From WJLY01 sp964399265 (lineage in GTDB: Bacteria > Joyebacterota > Joyebacteria > Joyebacterales > Joyebacteraceae), in the NCBI GenBank assembly GCA_964399265.1, contig CAYNQF010000052.1:1-17738 (forward strand): 17,738 nt of DNA, read 5' to 3'. The position numbers and the translations under genes are program-made. Within the stretch, counting starts at the first letter, position 1. Every line of letters starts with the position of its first letter. This document shows, in pieces, positions 1-6,331 of this stretch. The notes under the pieces were generated by a model. The model did not search any database. It saw only the letters and a list, made by a program, of their open reading frames with translations, and was not told the DNA's origin.

Positions 1-9
1 TCCTCACGT

Positions 10-1002
10 TCAGCCACGCACCGCGTGCTCGTATCCGGTGCGCGCCAGCGGACGCCTGCATCCGTCACGGCTCACGAGCGTCCGGCCTGCGGTTGCTTCC
101 ACGATCTCCCCGATCATCGTGAGCCGCGTCCCCGTAACGGCCTCCACGTGTTCCACCGATCGCTCAACCTCCGAGACCGGGAGGGCCACCACGATCTCGA
201 ACTCCTCACCGCTCCCCATCGCGAGCTCGTAAGGATCGCGGTCCAGAGCCTCGGCCACTGCGACGGAGGCCGACGCCACGGGGAGACAGCTCTCACGCAC
301 GACGACTCCCACGCCGCTCTCGTCAGCCAGATGGTTCAGGTCCGTGCCGAGTCCGTCGCTCACGTCGATCATGGCGTGCGGCGTCCCCACGTCGAGAATC
401 GCCTGGGCTTCAGCCATGCGCGGCGTCGGCCTGAGATGCCGCCTGACCGCATCCGCCACGCGCCCTTCACGCGGAAGGCCCTCGCTCAAAGCTAGAAGCC
501 CCGCGTCTGACCCGCCTATTTCCCCCGTCACGACGATCGCGTCACCGGGCACCGCGCCACGTCTCGTCACCACCCGGGTCGGCCCCACGACACCCAGCAT
601 CGCCACCGACACGATCAGGCCCGACGTTGAGGCTACCACATCTCCCCCGACGATCTCACCGCCGAACCTGCTCTCCGCCTCGAGCATGCCGCCGTAGAGG
701 CTGAGCACGTCCGACTCCGACATGTCCGCCGGGACACAAAGGGAGATGACGGCTTGCGCCGGGAACCCTCCCATCGCGGCAACGTCGCTCTGATTCGCCA
801 CGATGCACTTGAACCCGATGTCGTCGAGCGTGGCGTAGGCCCGACGGAAGTGAACGTCCTCGACGAACGCGTCGCACGTGAGGATGGTGAGCCCGGACGA
901 CGGCTCCAACACGGCACCGTCGTCACCGAGACCGATCCTCGTTCCGGGACCCGGCTCGCCGATCGTGTTCCGTATTCTCTGTATCAGGCCCAGTTCGCTC
1001 AC
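10..1002 (-). CDS. thiL: Thiamine-monophosphate kinase ThiL
   Basis: ThiL phosphorylates thiamine monophosphate to thiamine diphosphate with ATP, the last step of cofactor synthesis, in the cytosol. The 330-residue protein has the family's motifs in order: GLGDDGAVLEP near the N-terminus, TCDAFVEDVHFRR, NQSDVAAMGG, a GGD before the central domain, MIDVSDGLGTDL and MGSGEEFEIVV. These are the Mg/ATP and substrate loops of the PurM/ThiL fold. I chose the GTG at 1002: translation from it begins SELGLIQRIR, as in ThiL, and a GAGGAG ribosome site lies 10 nt upstream. The open frame reaches back to 1044, but the extra residues are not ThiL-like and would overlap the M20 gene. The gene follows the M20 gene by 4 nt, so it is co-transcribed. 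The bases beyond its TGA read ACGTGAGGA on this strand and could be the ribosome site of another gene outside the window. Confidence 0.95.
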   Translation of the reverse strand: MSELGLIQRIRNTIGEPGPGTRIGLGDDGAVLEPSSGLTILTCDAFVEDVHFRRAYATLDDIGFKCIVANQSDVAAMGGFPAQAVISLCVPADMSESDVLSLYGGMLEAESRFGGEIVGGDVVASTSGLIVSVAMLGVVGPTRVVTRRGAVPGDAIVVTGEIGGSDAGLLALSEGLPREGRVADAVRRHLRPTPRMAEAQAILDVGTPHAMIDVSDGLGTDLNHLADESGVGVVVRESCLPVASASVAVAEALDRDPYELAMGSGEEFEIVVALPVSEVERSVEHVEAVTGTRLTMIGEIVEATAGRTLVSRDGCRRPLARTGYEHAVRG

Positions 1003-1006
1003 TCGA

Positions 1007-2194
1007 CTACAACTCCTCGTGACAGATCTCCACGGACCGCGCAAGCACCGCCGCGCCCATCCATAGACCTTCCTCGTCGACGTCGAACCTGGGGTGGTGC
1101 CAGGGGTAGACCATGTCCCTCTTCTTGTTGCCGGTACCGAGACGGAGCATCATCCCGGGCACCTCGTTGACGAAGTAGGCGAAATCCTCGCCTCCCATCG
1201 ACGGCTCCTTGATCTCGACCACGCCCTTCTTGCCGATGAGTTCGACGGACGCGCGTCTGACGACGTCGGTCATCGCGGGGTCGCATTCGAGGATGGGATA
1301 TCCTCTCTCGAACGAGTACTCGTGACTGCCGCCACCCGACCGCGTGACGTCGGCGATGGTCTTTCCTATGAGCTTCTCGACGAGGTTGCGGTCCTTCGCA
1401 TCGAGCGTTCTCGCCGTGCCCTCGCAGTACACCCTGTCCGCGATCACGTTTCGGCGGTATCCGCCCTGAATGGTACCCACGGTCACGACCACCGGGTGCA
1501 CGGGGTTGATGCGCCTCGAGGCGATCGTCTGGAGCGCCTGTATGACCTGCGCGGACAGCGCGATGGCATCGACGCCGAGGTGCGGCTTGGCGCCGTGCGT
1601 CGCCTCGCCTAGGACCGCGAACGAGAAGTCGTCGGCCGCGGCCATCATCGGACCGTCGCGGAGACCCATCTTGCCCACCGGCACCGACGGGTCGACGTGG
1701 ACGCCGAGTATCGCGTCCACCTTCGGCTTCTCGAGCGCCCCCTCCTTGATCATCTGCATGGCGCCTCCCGGGGGCGCCTCCTCGGACGGTTGAAAGATGA
1801 ACTTCACGTTTCCCTTGAGGTCGGCGCGCTTCTTCGAGAGCAGCATCGCGACACCGAGGACGGTCGTCGTGTTGGCGTCGTGGCCGCACGCATGCATCAC
1901 TCCGTCGACCCTCGAGCGGTACGCCGTCTTGTTCTGCTCGGTTATCGGAAGCGCGTCCATGTCGGCGCGGAGAGCGATCGTCCTGCCGGACCGGCCACCG
2001 CGCAGCACCCCTACGACCCCGGTCCGCGCTACGTTCCTCCGTACCTCGATGCCGAGACCCTCGAGCGTCTTGGCCACGAGCGCTGAAGTACGCTTCTCCT
2101 GATACCCGAGTTCCGGATACATGTGAATCTGCCGTCTGATCTTCGACAGCTCCCTGGCTATCTTCTTCGCTTCCGTCATGTTCGCATTCGGCAT
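1007..2194 (-). CDS. M20 family metallo-amidohydrolase (amidohydrolase/carboxypeptidase)
   Basis: This is an M20-family, probably di-zinc, hydrolase of the N-acyl-amino-acid amidohydrolase / hippurate hydrolase / AbgB type, likely cytosolic. About 395 residues carry the expected motifs: RRQIHMYPELGYQE at the N-terminus, ALRADMDALPI, the metal-binding MHACGHDANTT, FQPSEEAPPGGA, the dimerisation-domain segment ATHGAKPHLGVDAI, MGGEDFAYF, and HHPRFDVDEEGL at the C-terminus. Substrate cannot be told from sequence. I chose the ATG at 2194, with a G-rich stretch and GGAG upstream. An in-frame GTG at 2227 overlaps the stop of the preceding epimerase/dehydratase gene (GTGA) and is possible, but the added residues look non-conserved. 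The gene sits between nnr and thiL in one operon; its link to those functions is unknown. Confidence 0.93.
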   Translation of the reverse strand: MPNANMTEAKKIARELSKIRRQIHMYPELGYQEKRTSALVAKTLEGLGIEVRRNVARTGVVGVLRGGRSGRTIALRADMDALPITEQNKTAYRSRVDGVMHACGHDANTTTVLGVAMLLSKKRADLKGNVKFIFQPSEEAPPGGAMQMIKEGALEKPKVDAILGVHVDPSVPVGKMGLRDGPMMAAADDFSFAVLGEATHGAKPHLGVDAIALSAQVIQALQTIASRRINPVHPVVVTVGTIQGGYRRNVIADRVYCEGTARTLDAKDRNLVEKLIGKTIADVTRSGGGSHEYSFERGYPILECDPAMTDVVRRASVELIGKKGVVEIKEPSMGGEDFAYFVNEVPGMMLRLGTGNKKRDMVYPWHHPRFDVDEEGLWMGAAVLARSVEICHEEL

Positions 2195-2223
2195 CCGGCC
2201 CCCCCTGCTCCGAAGCTTGCGTG

Positions 2224-3780
2224 TCACTGGCAGCCAGCTCTCTCAATTATCTTGAACGACTCGGGCATCAGGCCCAGGACGTCTCCGGCCACCATGCCGG
2301 TCGCGCCCACGCGCTCCGCGGCAAGGTCGCCGGCGAGACCATGTGCGAACGCGGCCACGGCAGCGGCCTCGAGACCCCCCATCCCTCGCCCGAGCAGCGC
2401 CGCGACGGCGCCGGTCAGGACGTCTCCGGTCCCCGCGGTCGCCATCCCGCTGTTGCCGGTCGGGTTCAGATACAGCTCCCCGGACCCTTCGACCGACAGG
2501 GTGCCGGAACCTTTGAGCACGACCGTAGCCCCGGCCTGAGCCGCGACCTCTCTTGCCACCTCGTCACGCCTCTCCTGCACGTCGGCGACCCCGCACCTCA
2601 AGAGCCTCGCCATCTCGCCGGGGTGAGGCGTCAGGACGAGCGGGGCCTGCCCGCTGCGTCCGGCGACGACGTCGACGCTCAGCGCGTTCAGGCCGTCCGC
2701 GTCGATCACGCACGGCACGTCGACGTCGCTCACGATGTCCCTGACGAGCGCCGCCGAATCCTCATTCCTGGACACGCCCGGGCCGATCGCGAGAGCGTCC
2801 ATCGTCTCGAGCCGCTCGCGTATCGCGGGCGCCGCCGCGCTCGAGAGAGTGCGCTCCGCGGTCTCCGGCATCGGCAGCGTGATGACCTCGGTGAGCTTGG
2901 TCTCTAGAACGTCGTTCAGGCTCTCCGGCATCGCAAGATAGACGAGACCGGCGCCGCTTCTGAGCGCCGACATCGACGCTAGAACCGCTGCGCCCGTGTA
3001 GCCCACGGAGCCCGCCACGACGAGCACGCGTCCGAAGTCCCCCTTGTGCCCGTCATCCGGACGCCCGGGCAGGAGCGACGCCGCCTCTCTCGTGGTGAGA
3101 ACGTTGTCGCGCACTCCCACGGCCTCGACCGCTTTCTCCGGGACCCCTATGTCGACCACATTGACGCGCCCGACCAGAAAGCGGCCGGGGGCGACGAAGA
3201 ACCCGCGCTTGGGCAGCGCCATCGTGCAGGTCCACGTCGCTCGCACGCACGCGCCCTCGGCCCGACCGGTCGTCGCGTTGAGCCCCGAGGGAACGTCGAC
3301 GGCGAGCACCGGCCTGCCGCAGGAGGCGACGGCCTCTATCGCTCTGCCCGACAGGCCCCGCGGAGAGCCCTCGAAGCCCGTGCCGAAGAGAGCGTCCACG
3401 ACCACGTCGCTGTGCGCGAGTTCCTCGGACAGAAGCTCGAGTTGATCCTCCGCTCTGAGCGGGACCACGCTACGGGCCCCGTACCTGTCGAGGTTGGTCC
3501 TCGCATCACCGGAGACGTCTTCCGGATCTCCGACGAGGAAGACCCTCACGCCTCCGCCGCGCTCGGCCAGCTCGCGGGCGATGACGAACCCGTCGCCCCC
3601 GTTGTTGCCCTTTCCGCAGACGACCGTGAAGGTCTTCTCACAGAGGTCGCCGACCTCGCGCTCCATGAACTGGACCGTGCCGACGCCCGCCCTCTCCATA
3701 AGGTCGAGTCCGGGAATGCCCGCCTTCTCGATGCACTCGCGGTCGATCGCGCGCATCGTCTCGGAGGTCACGAGTCTCAT
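2224..3780 (-). CDS. nnr: Bifunctional NAD(P)H-hydrate epimerase / ADP-dependent (S)-NAD(P)H-hydrate dehydratase
   Basis: This enzyme repairs damaged nicotinamide cofactors: the N-terminal half epimerises R- and S-NAD(P)HX, and the C-terminal half dehydrates the S form using ADP. The 518-residue length matches the fused YjeF_N plus carbohydrate-kinase-like YjeF_C form. The epimerase part (about 1-215) shows CGKGNNGGDGFVIAREL, DALFGTGFEGSPRG and AVDVPSGLNATTG. The dehydratase part (about 225-510) shows GHKGDFGRVLVVAGS, GAAVLASMSALRSGAGLVYL, AIGPGVSR, VIDADGLNAL, LTPHPGEMARLL and NSGMATAGTGDVLTG. The ATG at 3780 has GAGGTGA six nt upstream. It lies 76 nt after acpS; acpS and nnr are neighbours in many bacteria. 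Both domains look intact. Confidence 0.97.
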   Translation of the reverse strand: MRLVTSETMRAIDRECIEKAGIPGLDLMERAGVGTVQFMEREVGDLCEKTFTVVCGKGNNGGDGFVIARELAERGGGVRVFLVGDPEDVSGDARTNLDRYGARSVVPLRAEDQLELLSEELAHSDVVVDALFGTGFEGSPRGLSGRAIEAVASCGRPVLAVDVPSGLNATTGRAEGACVRATWTCTMALPKRGFFVAPGRFLVGRVNVVDIGVPEKAVEAVGVRDNVLTTREAASLLPGRPDDGHKGDFGRVLVVAGSVGYTGAAVLASMSALRSGAGLVYLAMPESLNDVLETKLTEVITLPMPETAERTLSSAAAPAIRERLETMDALAIGPGVSRNEDSAALVRDIVSDVDVPCVIDADGLNALSVDVVAGRSGQAPLVLTPHPGEMARLLRCGVADVQERRDEVAREVAAQAGATVVLKGSGTLSVEGSGELYLNPTGNSGMATAGTGDVLTGAVAALLGRGMGGLEAAAVAAFAHGLAGDLAAERVGATGMVAGDVLGLMPESFKIIERAGCQ

Positions 3781-3786
3781 CCGCGA

Positions 3787-3864
3787 TCACCTCATCTTGC
3801 GACGGTCGGACAGGAAGAGCGCCCCGGCTCCTGCGCCCCCCGCGTGGATCGTCGCGTCACTCAT
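3787..3864 (-). CDS. Possible 25-aa mini-ORF between acpS and nnr
   Basis: A short frame starts with an ATG that overlaps the acpS stop (ATGAGTGA) and ends 6 nt before the nnr start codon. It encodes MSDATIHAGGAGAGALF followed by LSDRRKMR. The last residues (GAGAGALFLSDRRKMR) resemble the end of a hydrophobic segment with a positively charged tail. The nnr ribosome site (GAGGTGA) overlaps its stop codon. The layout would suit translational coupling, but its own ribosome site (GAGG directly against the ATG) is poor. I do not recognise a family. It may simply be an open intergenic spacer or the remnant of a longer gene. Confidence 0.25.
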   Translation of the reverse strand: MSDATIHAGGAGAGALFLSDRRKMR

Positions 3865-4234
3865 CCTCTATCACGACGACGGCGTGCGCGCCGCTTCTCG
3901 AATGCGACAGGGAAACGTGGGCCCTTCCGCTGCCGAGCAGCTCCGCACACCTTCTGTGAGCCTCTATCATCGGAGCGCCTCCCGGCTCGTGCACGACCTC
4001 GACGTCATGCCACGATATTCCAGGCACCAGCCCCGTGCGAAGAGCCTTCAAGAAAGCCTCCTTGGCGGCGAACAGAGCCGCGAAGGAGGCCATGCTGTTT
4101 CGGTATGTTCCACAGTACGCGATCTCACCGTCGGTGAACAGGTAGCGGAGAAAGCCGGGACGGGAGCGGGCCAACACGTCCTCGAAGTGATCGAGGTCGA
4201 CTATGTCGGTCCCGATCGCTCGGATGGTTCCCAT
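3857..4234 (-). CDS. acpS: Holo-[acyl-carrier-protein] synthase AcpS
   Basis: AcpS moves the 4'-phosphopantetheine arm of CoA onto a serine of acyl carrier protein, activating fatty-acid synthesis in the cytosol. The 125-residue product is of normal family length. It carries the Mg-binding GTDIVDLDHFEDVL at the N-terminus, FAALFAAKEAFLKAL in the middle (the catalytic and Mg-binding glutamate region) and HVSLSHS near the end. The ATG at 4234 is preferred because AGGGGGG lies 5 nt upstream; the GTG at 4240 would sit on top of that site. The gene follows the HAD phosphatase by 10 nt and is clearly in the same operon. Confidence 0.95.
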   Translation of the reverse strand: MGTIRAIGTDIVDLDHFEDVLARSRPGFLRYLFTDGEIAYCGTYRNSMASFAALFAAKEAFLKALRTGLVPGISWHDVEVVHEPGGAPMIEAHRRCAELLGSGRAHVSLSHSRSGAHAVVVIEDE

Positions 4235-4244
4235 CCACACCCCC

Positions 4245-4934
4245 CTAGGCCGATCCTTTCATCAGGCGGTCGACGATCGGCAGAAGTTCCTCGATGTCAT
4301 CGATCTCGAAGTCGGCGCCGGAGATCGTGGCGCCCGAGGTGTCTCCGTAGCGAGCGTATACGGTCGTGATGCCAACATTCTTCGCCCCCTCCATGTCACG
4401 CTCGGGCCAGTCCCCCACCATGATGACCTCATCGGGACGCATGGCGAGCAGTTCGAGCGCCCTCATGAACGGAGCCGGATCCGGCTTCCGGACGCGCGTG
4501 TCCTCGAACGTGATCACGTGGTCGAAGAAGTGCTGGAGCTGCAGGTAGCACAGCCGCGACCACGCCTGATAGCGAGGCGCGTCGGATATGACCGCGAGCC
4601 TCAGGCCCTTCTTCGCGAGCGAGAGCAACGTCCGTCTGACATGAGGATACAGCACAAGAGTATACTCGCGCCCCCTGCGGTACCCGATGACGGCGGCGGT
4701 GTGGATCATCGGGTCTACCTCTCCGAACTCCTCCTCGAGGAAGCGGTCGAACACGCGCTGGTCCTCGATGCCCTGGCGCTCGTAGATGTCAAAGAGCTTC
4801 CGCTTCGCTTCCTCCGCCGACAGCGTGAGCCCCGCGTCGATCATCGAATCGATCGCGGCGTCGATGGAGACCTCCTTCATTCGCATGAAGTCGGTGAGCG
4901 TGTTGTCGAGATCGAATATCACTGCTCTGAGCAT
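4245..4934 (-). CDS. HAD superfamily hydrolase (subfamily IA phosphatase)
   Basis: A 229-residue cytosolic phosphatase-type HAD protein. The four catalytic motifs are visible: FDLDNTLTDF with the nucleophile and acid aspartates at residues 8 and 10, VISDAP (motif II), VRKPDPAPF (motif III lysine) and VGDWPERDMEG (motif IV). The helical cap lies between motifs I and II (about residues 15-95). It resembles the group of archaeal and bacterial HAD proteins with a C-terminal 'DIEELL' helix, but the substrate is not known. The ATG at 4934 has AAGGA 6 nt upstream. A strong hairpin (5026-5052) separates it from the upstream zinc-ribbon gene, and acpS follows after 10 nt. Confidence 0.9.
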   Translation of the reverse strand: MLRAVIFDLDNTLTDFMRMKEVSIDAAIDSMIDAGLTLSAEEAKRKLFDIYERQGIEDQRVFDRFLEEEFGEVDPMIHTAAVIGYRRGREYTLVLYPHVRRTLLSLAKKGLRLAVISDAPRYQAWSRLCYLQLQHFFDHVITFEDTRVRKPDPAPFMRALELLAMRPDEVIMVGDWPERDMEGAKNVGITTVYARYGDTSGATISGADFEIDDIEELLPIVDRLMKGSA

Positions 4935-5025
4935 TGCCGTTCCTTGCGATCGCGAGACCGACGGCCGCCGCCGGCGCCCGGCGGAACGACAGCGCGATGC
5001 CGGCGCGTCCGTGTCTCGAAGGTCC

Positions 5026-5052
5026 CGGCGCCCACCGCCTGGGTGGGCGCCG
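5026..5052 (-). terminator. Strong GC hairpin between zinc-ribbon gene and HAD gene
   Basis: CGGCGCCCACC (5026-5036) pairs perfectly over 11 bp with GGTGGGCGCCG (5042-5052) around a 5-nt loop. It begins about 30 nt after the zinc-ribbon stop codon, in the 147-nt space before the HAD gene. Neither strand has a U-tract after it, so it may be a partial terminator, an RNA-processing or stability element, or a high-GC terminator without a U-tail. Confidence 0.45.
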
Positions 5053-5081
5053 TGGTCGACTGCGATCCGTGGTGGACGAGG

Positions 5082-5273
5082 CTACTTGGCGGCCTCGTGC
5101 ACCCGCGTACCCCTGCTTATCTCTCCGTTGTCGATCCGCAGATGGAAGCCGCACTCGGGGTTCGAGCACACCCACGCCTTGTAGGTGATCGCGGCCCCGT
5201 CGCGACCGTAATCCGAAAGCGGAATCAGGACTCCCTTCTCACACATGCGGCAAGCAGGAAACGTGTTCGACAT
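5082..5273 (-). CDS. Small zinc-ribbon protein (hypothetical)
   Basis: A 63-residue protein of unknown function. Residues 9-12 form CRMC and, after about 23 residues, CSNPEC follows (C-x4-C), so four cysteines could bind one zinc in a ribbon fold. The segment between them (GVLIPLSDYGRDGAAITYKAWV) has the alternating pattern of two beta-strands. I chose the ATG at 5273 because GGGAGGTG sits 5 nt upstream, a near-ideal ribosome site; the open frame extends back to 5309 without one. No membrane segment is seen. Neighbours are endonuclease V upstream and a HAD phosphatase downstream, which do not reveal a role. Confidence 0.8.
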   Translation of the reverse strand: MSNTFPACRMCEKGVLIPLSDYGRDGAAITYKAWVCSNPECGFHLRIDNGEISRGTRVHEAAK

Positions 5274-5392
5274 CTCAGCACCTCCCAACCCTCTATCGAA
5301 GGACTCCACCCTGACTCTCCTCCTCCACGCCTGTCGTGGACGAAGTGGTCCACGAGCGAGGATCCCGCATGCGAACGCCTACGCTCCCGTGA

Positions 5393-6070
5393 TCAACCCA
5401 ACCGGCGCTTCGCCTCCGCCGCCGCGTGGTGCGCCAGCCGGGTCGGCTCGGGCAACCGGTAGCCCCGGCCCGCGGCCAGTACCATGCCCGCAGCGGTCTC
5501 GACCGTGATCCGGTGTCCCGGCGACACGAAGAGAGGCTTGGTGTTGTCCTTCGTGCGAAGGACGACACCGACCTTCCTCCTGCCTATCGACAGCGTCCGC
5601 ATGGAGCCGCGCTTCTGCTTCGGCTCCTTGAACTCACCGATGAGCCTGGACTTCGCGCAGCCGATGGAGGGCCTGTCCACGAGGACTCCCACGTGGGAAG
5701 CCAGCCCCAGCCCGCGGGGATGCGCGATTCCCTGCCCGTCGAACATCAGAAGGTCCGGCTCGTGTTCGAGGCGTTGGTACGCCTCCAGCACGACCGGCCC
5801 TTCTCGAAACGTCAGCAGTCCTGGAATGTAGGGGAAGACGGGCTTGAGGGCGGCCGATGCGGTTTCAACGGGTGTCATTGTGCCGGCTTCAAGAACGACG
5901 ATCGCTGCGTAGAGCAGGTCCCTCGACCTCGAGAACGATACGTCTATGCCGGCTATCGTCTCCGGGGCGTCCGGCGCGTCCTCCAGGACCAGCTCTCTAG
6001 TGAGCCGTTCCTGGATCCTAAACGCCTCCGGGACGGAGACCGCCCAAGGGTGAGCCTCGACCACCATCAT
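5393..6070 (-). CDS. nfi: Endonuclease V (deoxyinosine 3'-endonuclease)
   Basis: Endonuclease V starts repair of deaminated adenine by cutting the second phosphodiester bond 3' of inosine in DNA. The 225-residue length is typical. Catalytic residues are visible: Asp43 in AGIDVSF, Glu90 in TFREGP, Asp111 in DGQGIAHPRG, and the lysine in CAKSRLIG. The strand-separating wedge PYIPG (residues 80-84) is also present, as is FVSPGHRI near the C-terminus. The frame stays open upstream to about 6796, but homology starts only here. Of three clustered ATGs (6076, 6070, 6067), the one at 6070 has GGGGAG at the best spacing of 6 nt. It is the first gene of the minus-strand cluster and has its own promoter. 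Confidence 0.94.
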   Translation of the reverse strand: MMVVEAHPWAVSVPEAFRIQERLTRELVLEDAPDAPETIAGIDVSFSRSRDLLYAAIVVLEAGTMTPVETASAALKPVFPYIPGLLTFREGPVVLEAYQRLEHEPDLLMFDGQGIAHPRGLGLASHVGVLVDRPSIGCAKSRLIGEFKEPKQKRGSMRTLSIGRRKVGVVLRTKDNTKPLFVSPGHRITVETAAGMVLAAGRGYRLPEPTRLAHHAAAEAKRRLG

Positions 6071-6097
6071 CCGCATCTCCCCATCACCACGTAAGAT

Positions 6098-6126
6098 AGG
6101 GTAGACGAGGATGGCCTTGAAGTCAA
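6098..6126 (-). promoter_or_regulatory. Sigma70-like promoter of the endonuclease V gene
   Basis: On the minus strand TTGACT (6121-6126, 5 of 6 consensus) and TACCCT (6098-6103, 3 of 6) are separated by exactly 17 nt. Transcription would start about 20 nt before the start codon at 6070. The rest of the 261-nt divergent space (6071-6331) holds no gene I can support and no clear plus-strand promoter. Confidence 0.5.
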
Positions 6127-6331
6127 TTTGAAAGTCGTGATAGCGTGTCACGAGAAGAAGGGAACAGGAGCCTTCGGGGGGTCCGCCGCATCGGGCGGCC
6201 CGCCCCGGGCCATGCTCTCGTGCCCACATGAGCAGGTGTCGGCAATCGGCCCGGGTCGCCGGTCGCGTCCCGAAGGTCGGCCGCTTCCAATCCTCGCCGG
6301 TCGATGGAAGCGGCTCGGGGGGAGGTTTCAG

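Noticed and set aside
5334..5355. 8-bp hairpin (TCGTGGAC/GTCCACGA) after endonuclease V
   Set aside because: Short, no U-tract; too weak to call a terminator.
3046..5462. Long plus-strand open frames antisense to nnr, acpS, HAD and zinc-ribbon genes
   Set aside because: They have Arg/Pro/His-rich, non-family translations typical of high-GC shadows opposite well-supported genes.
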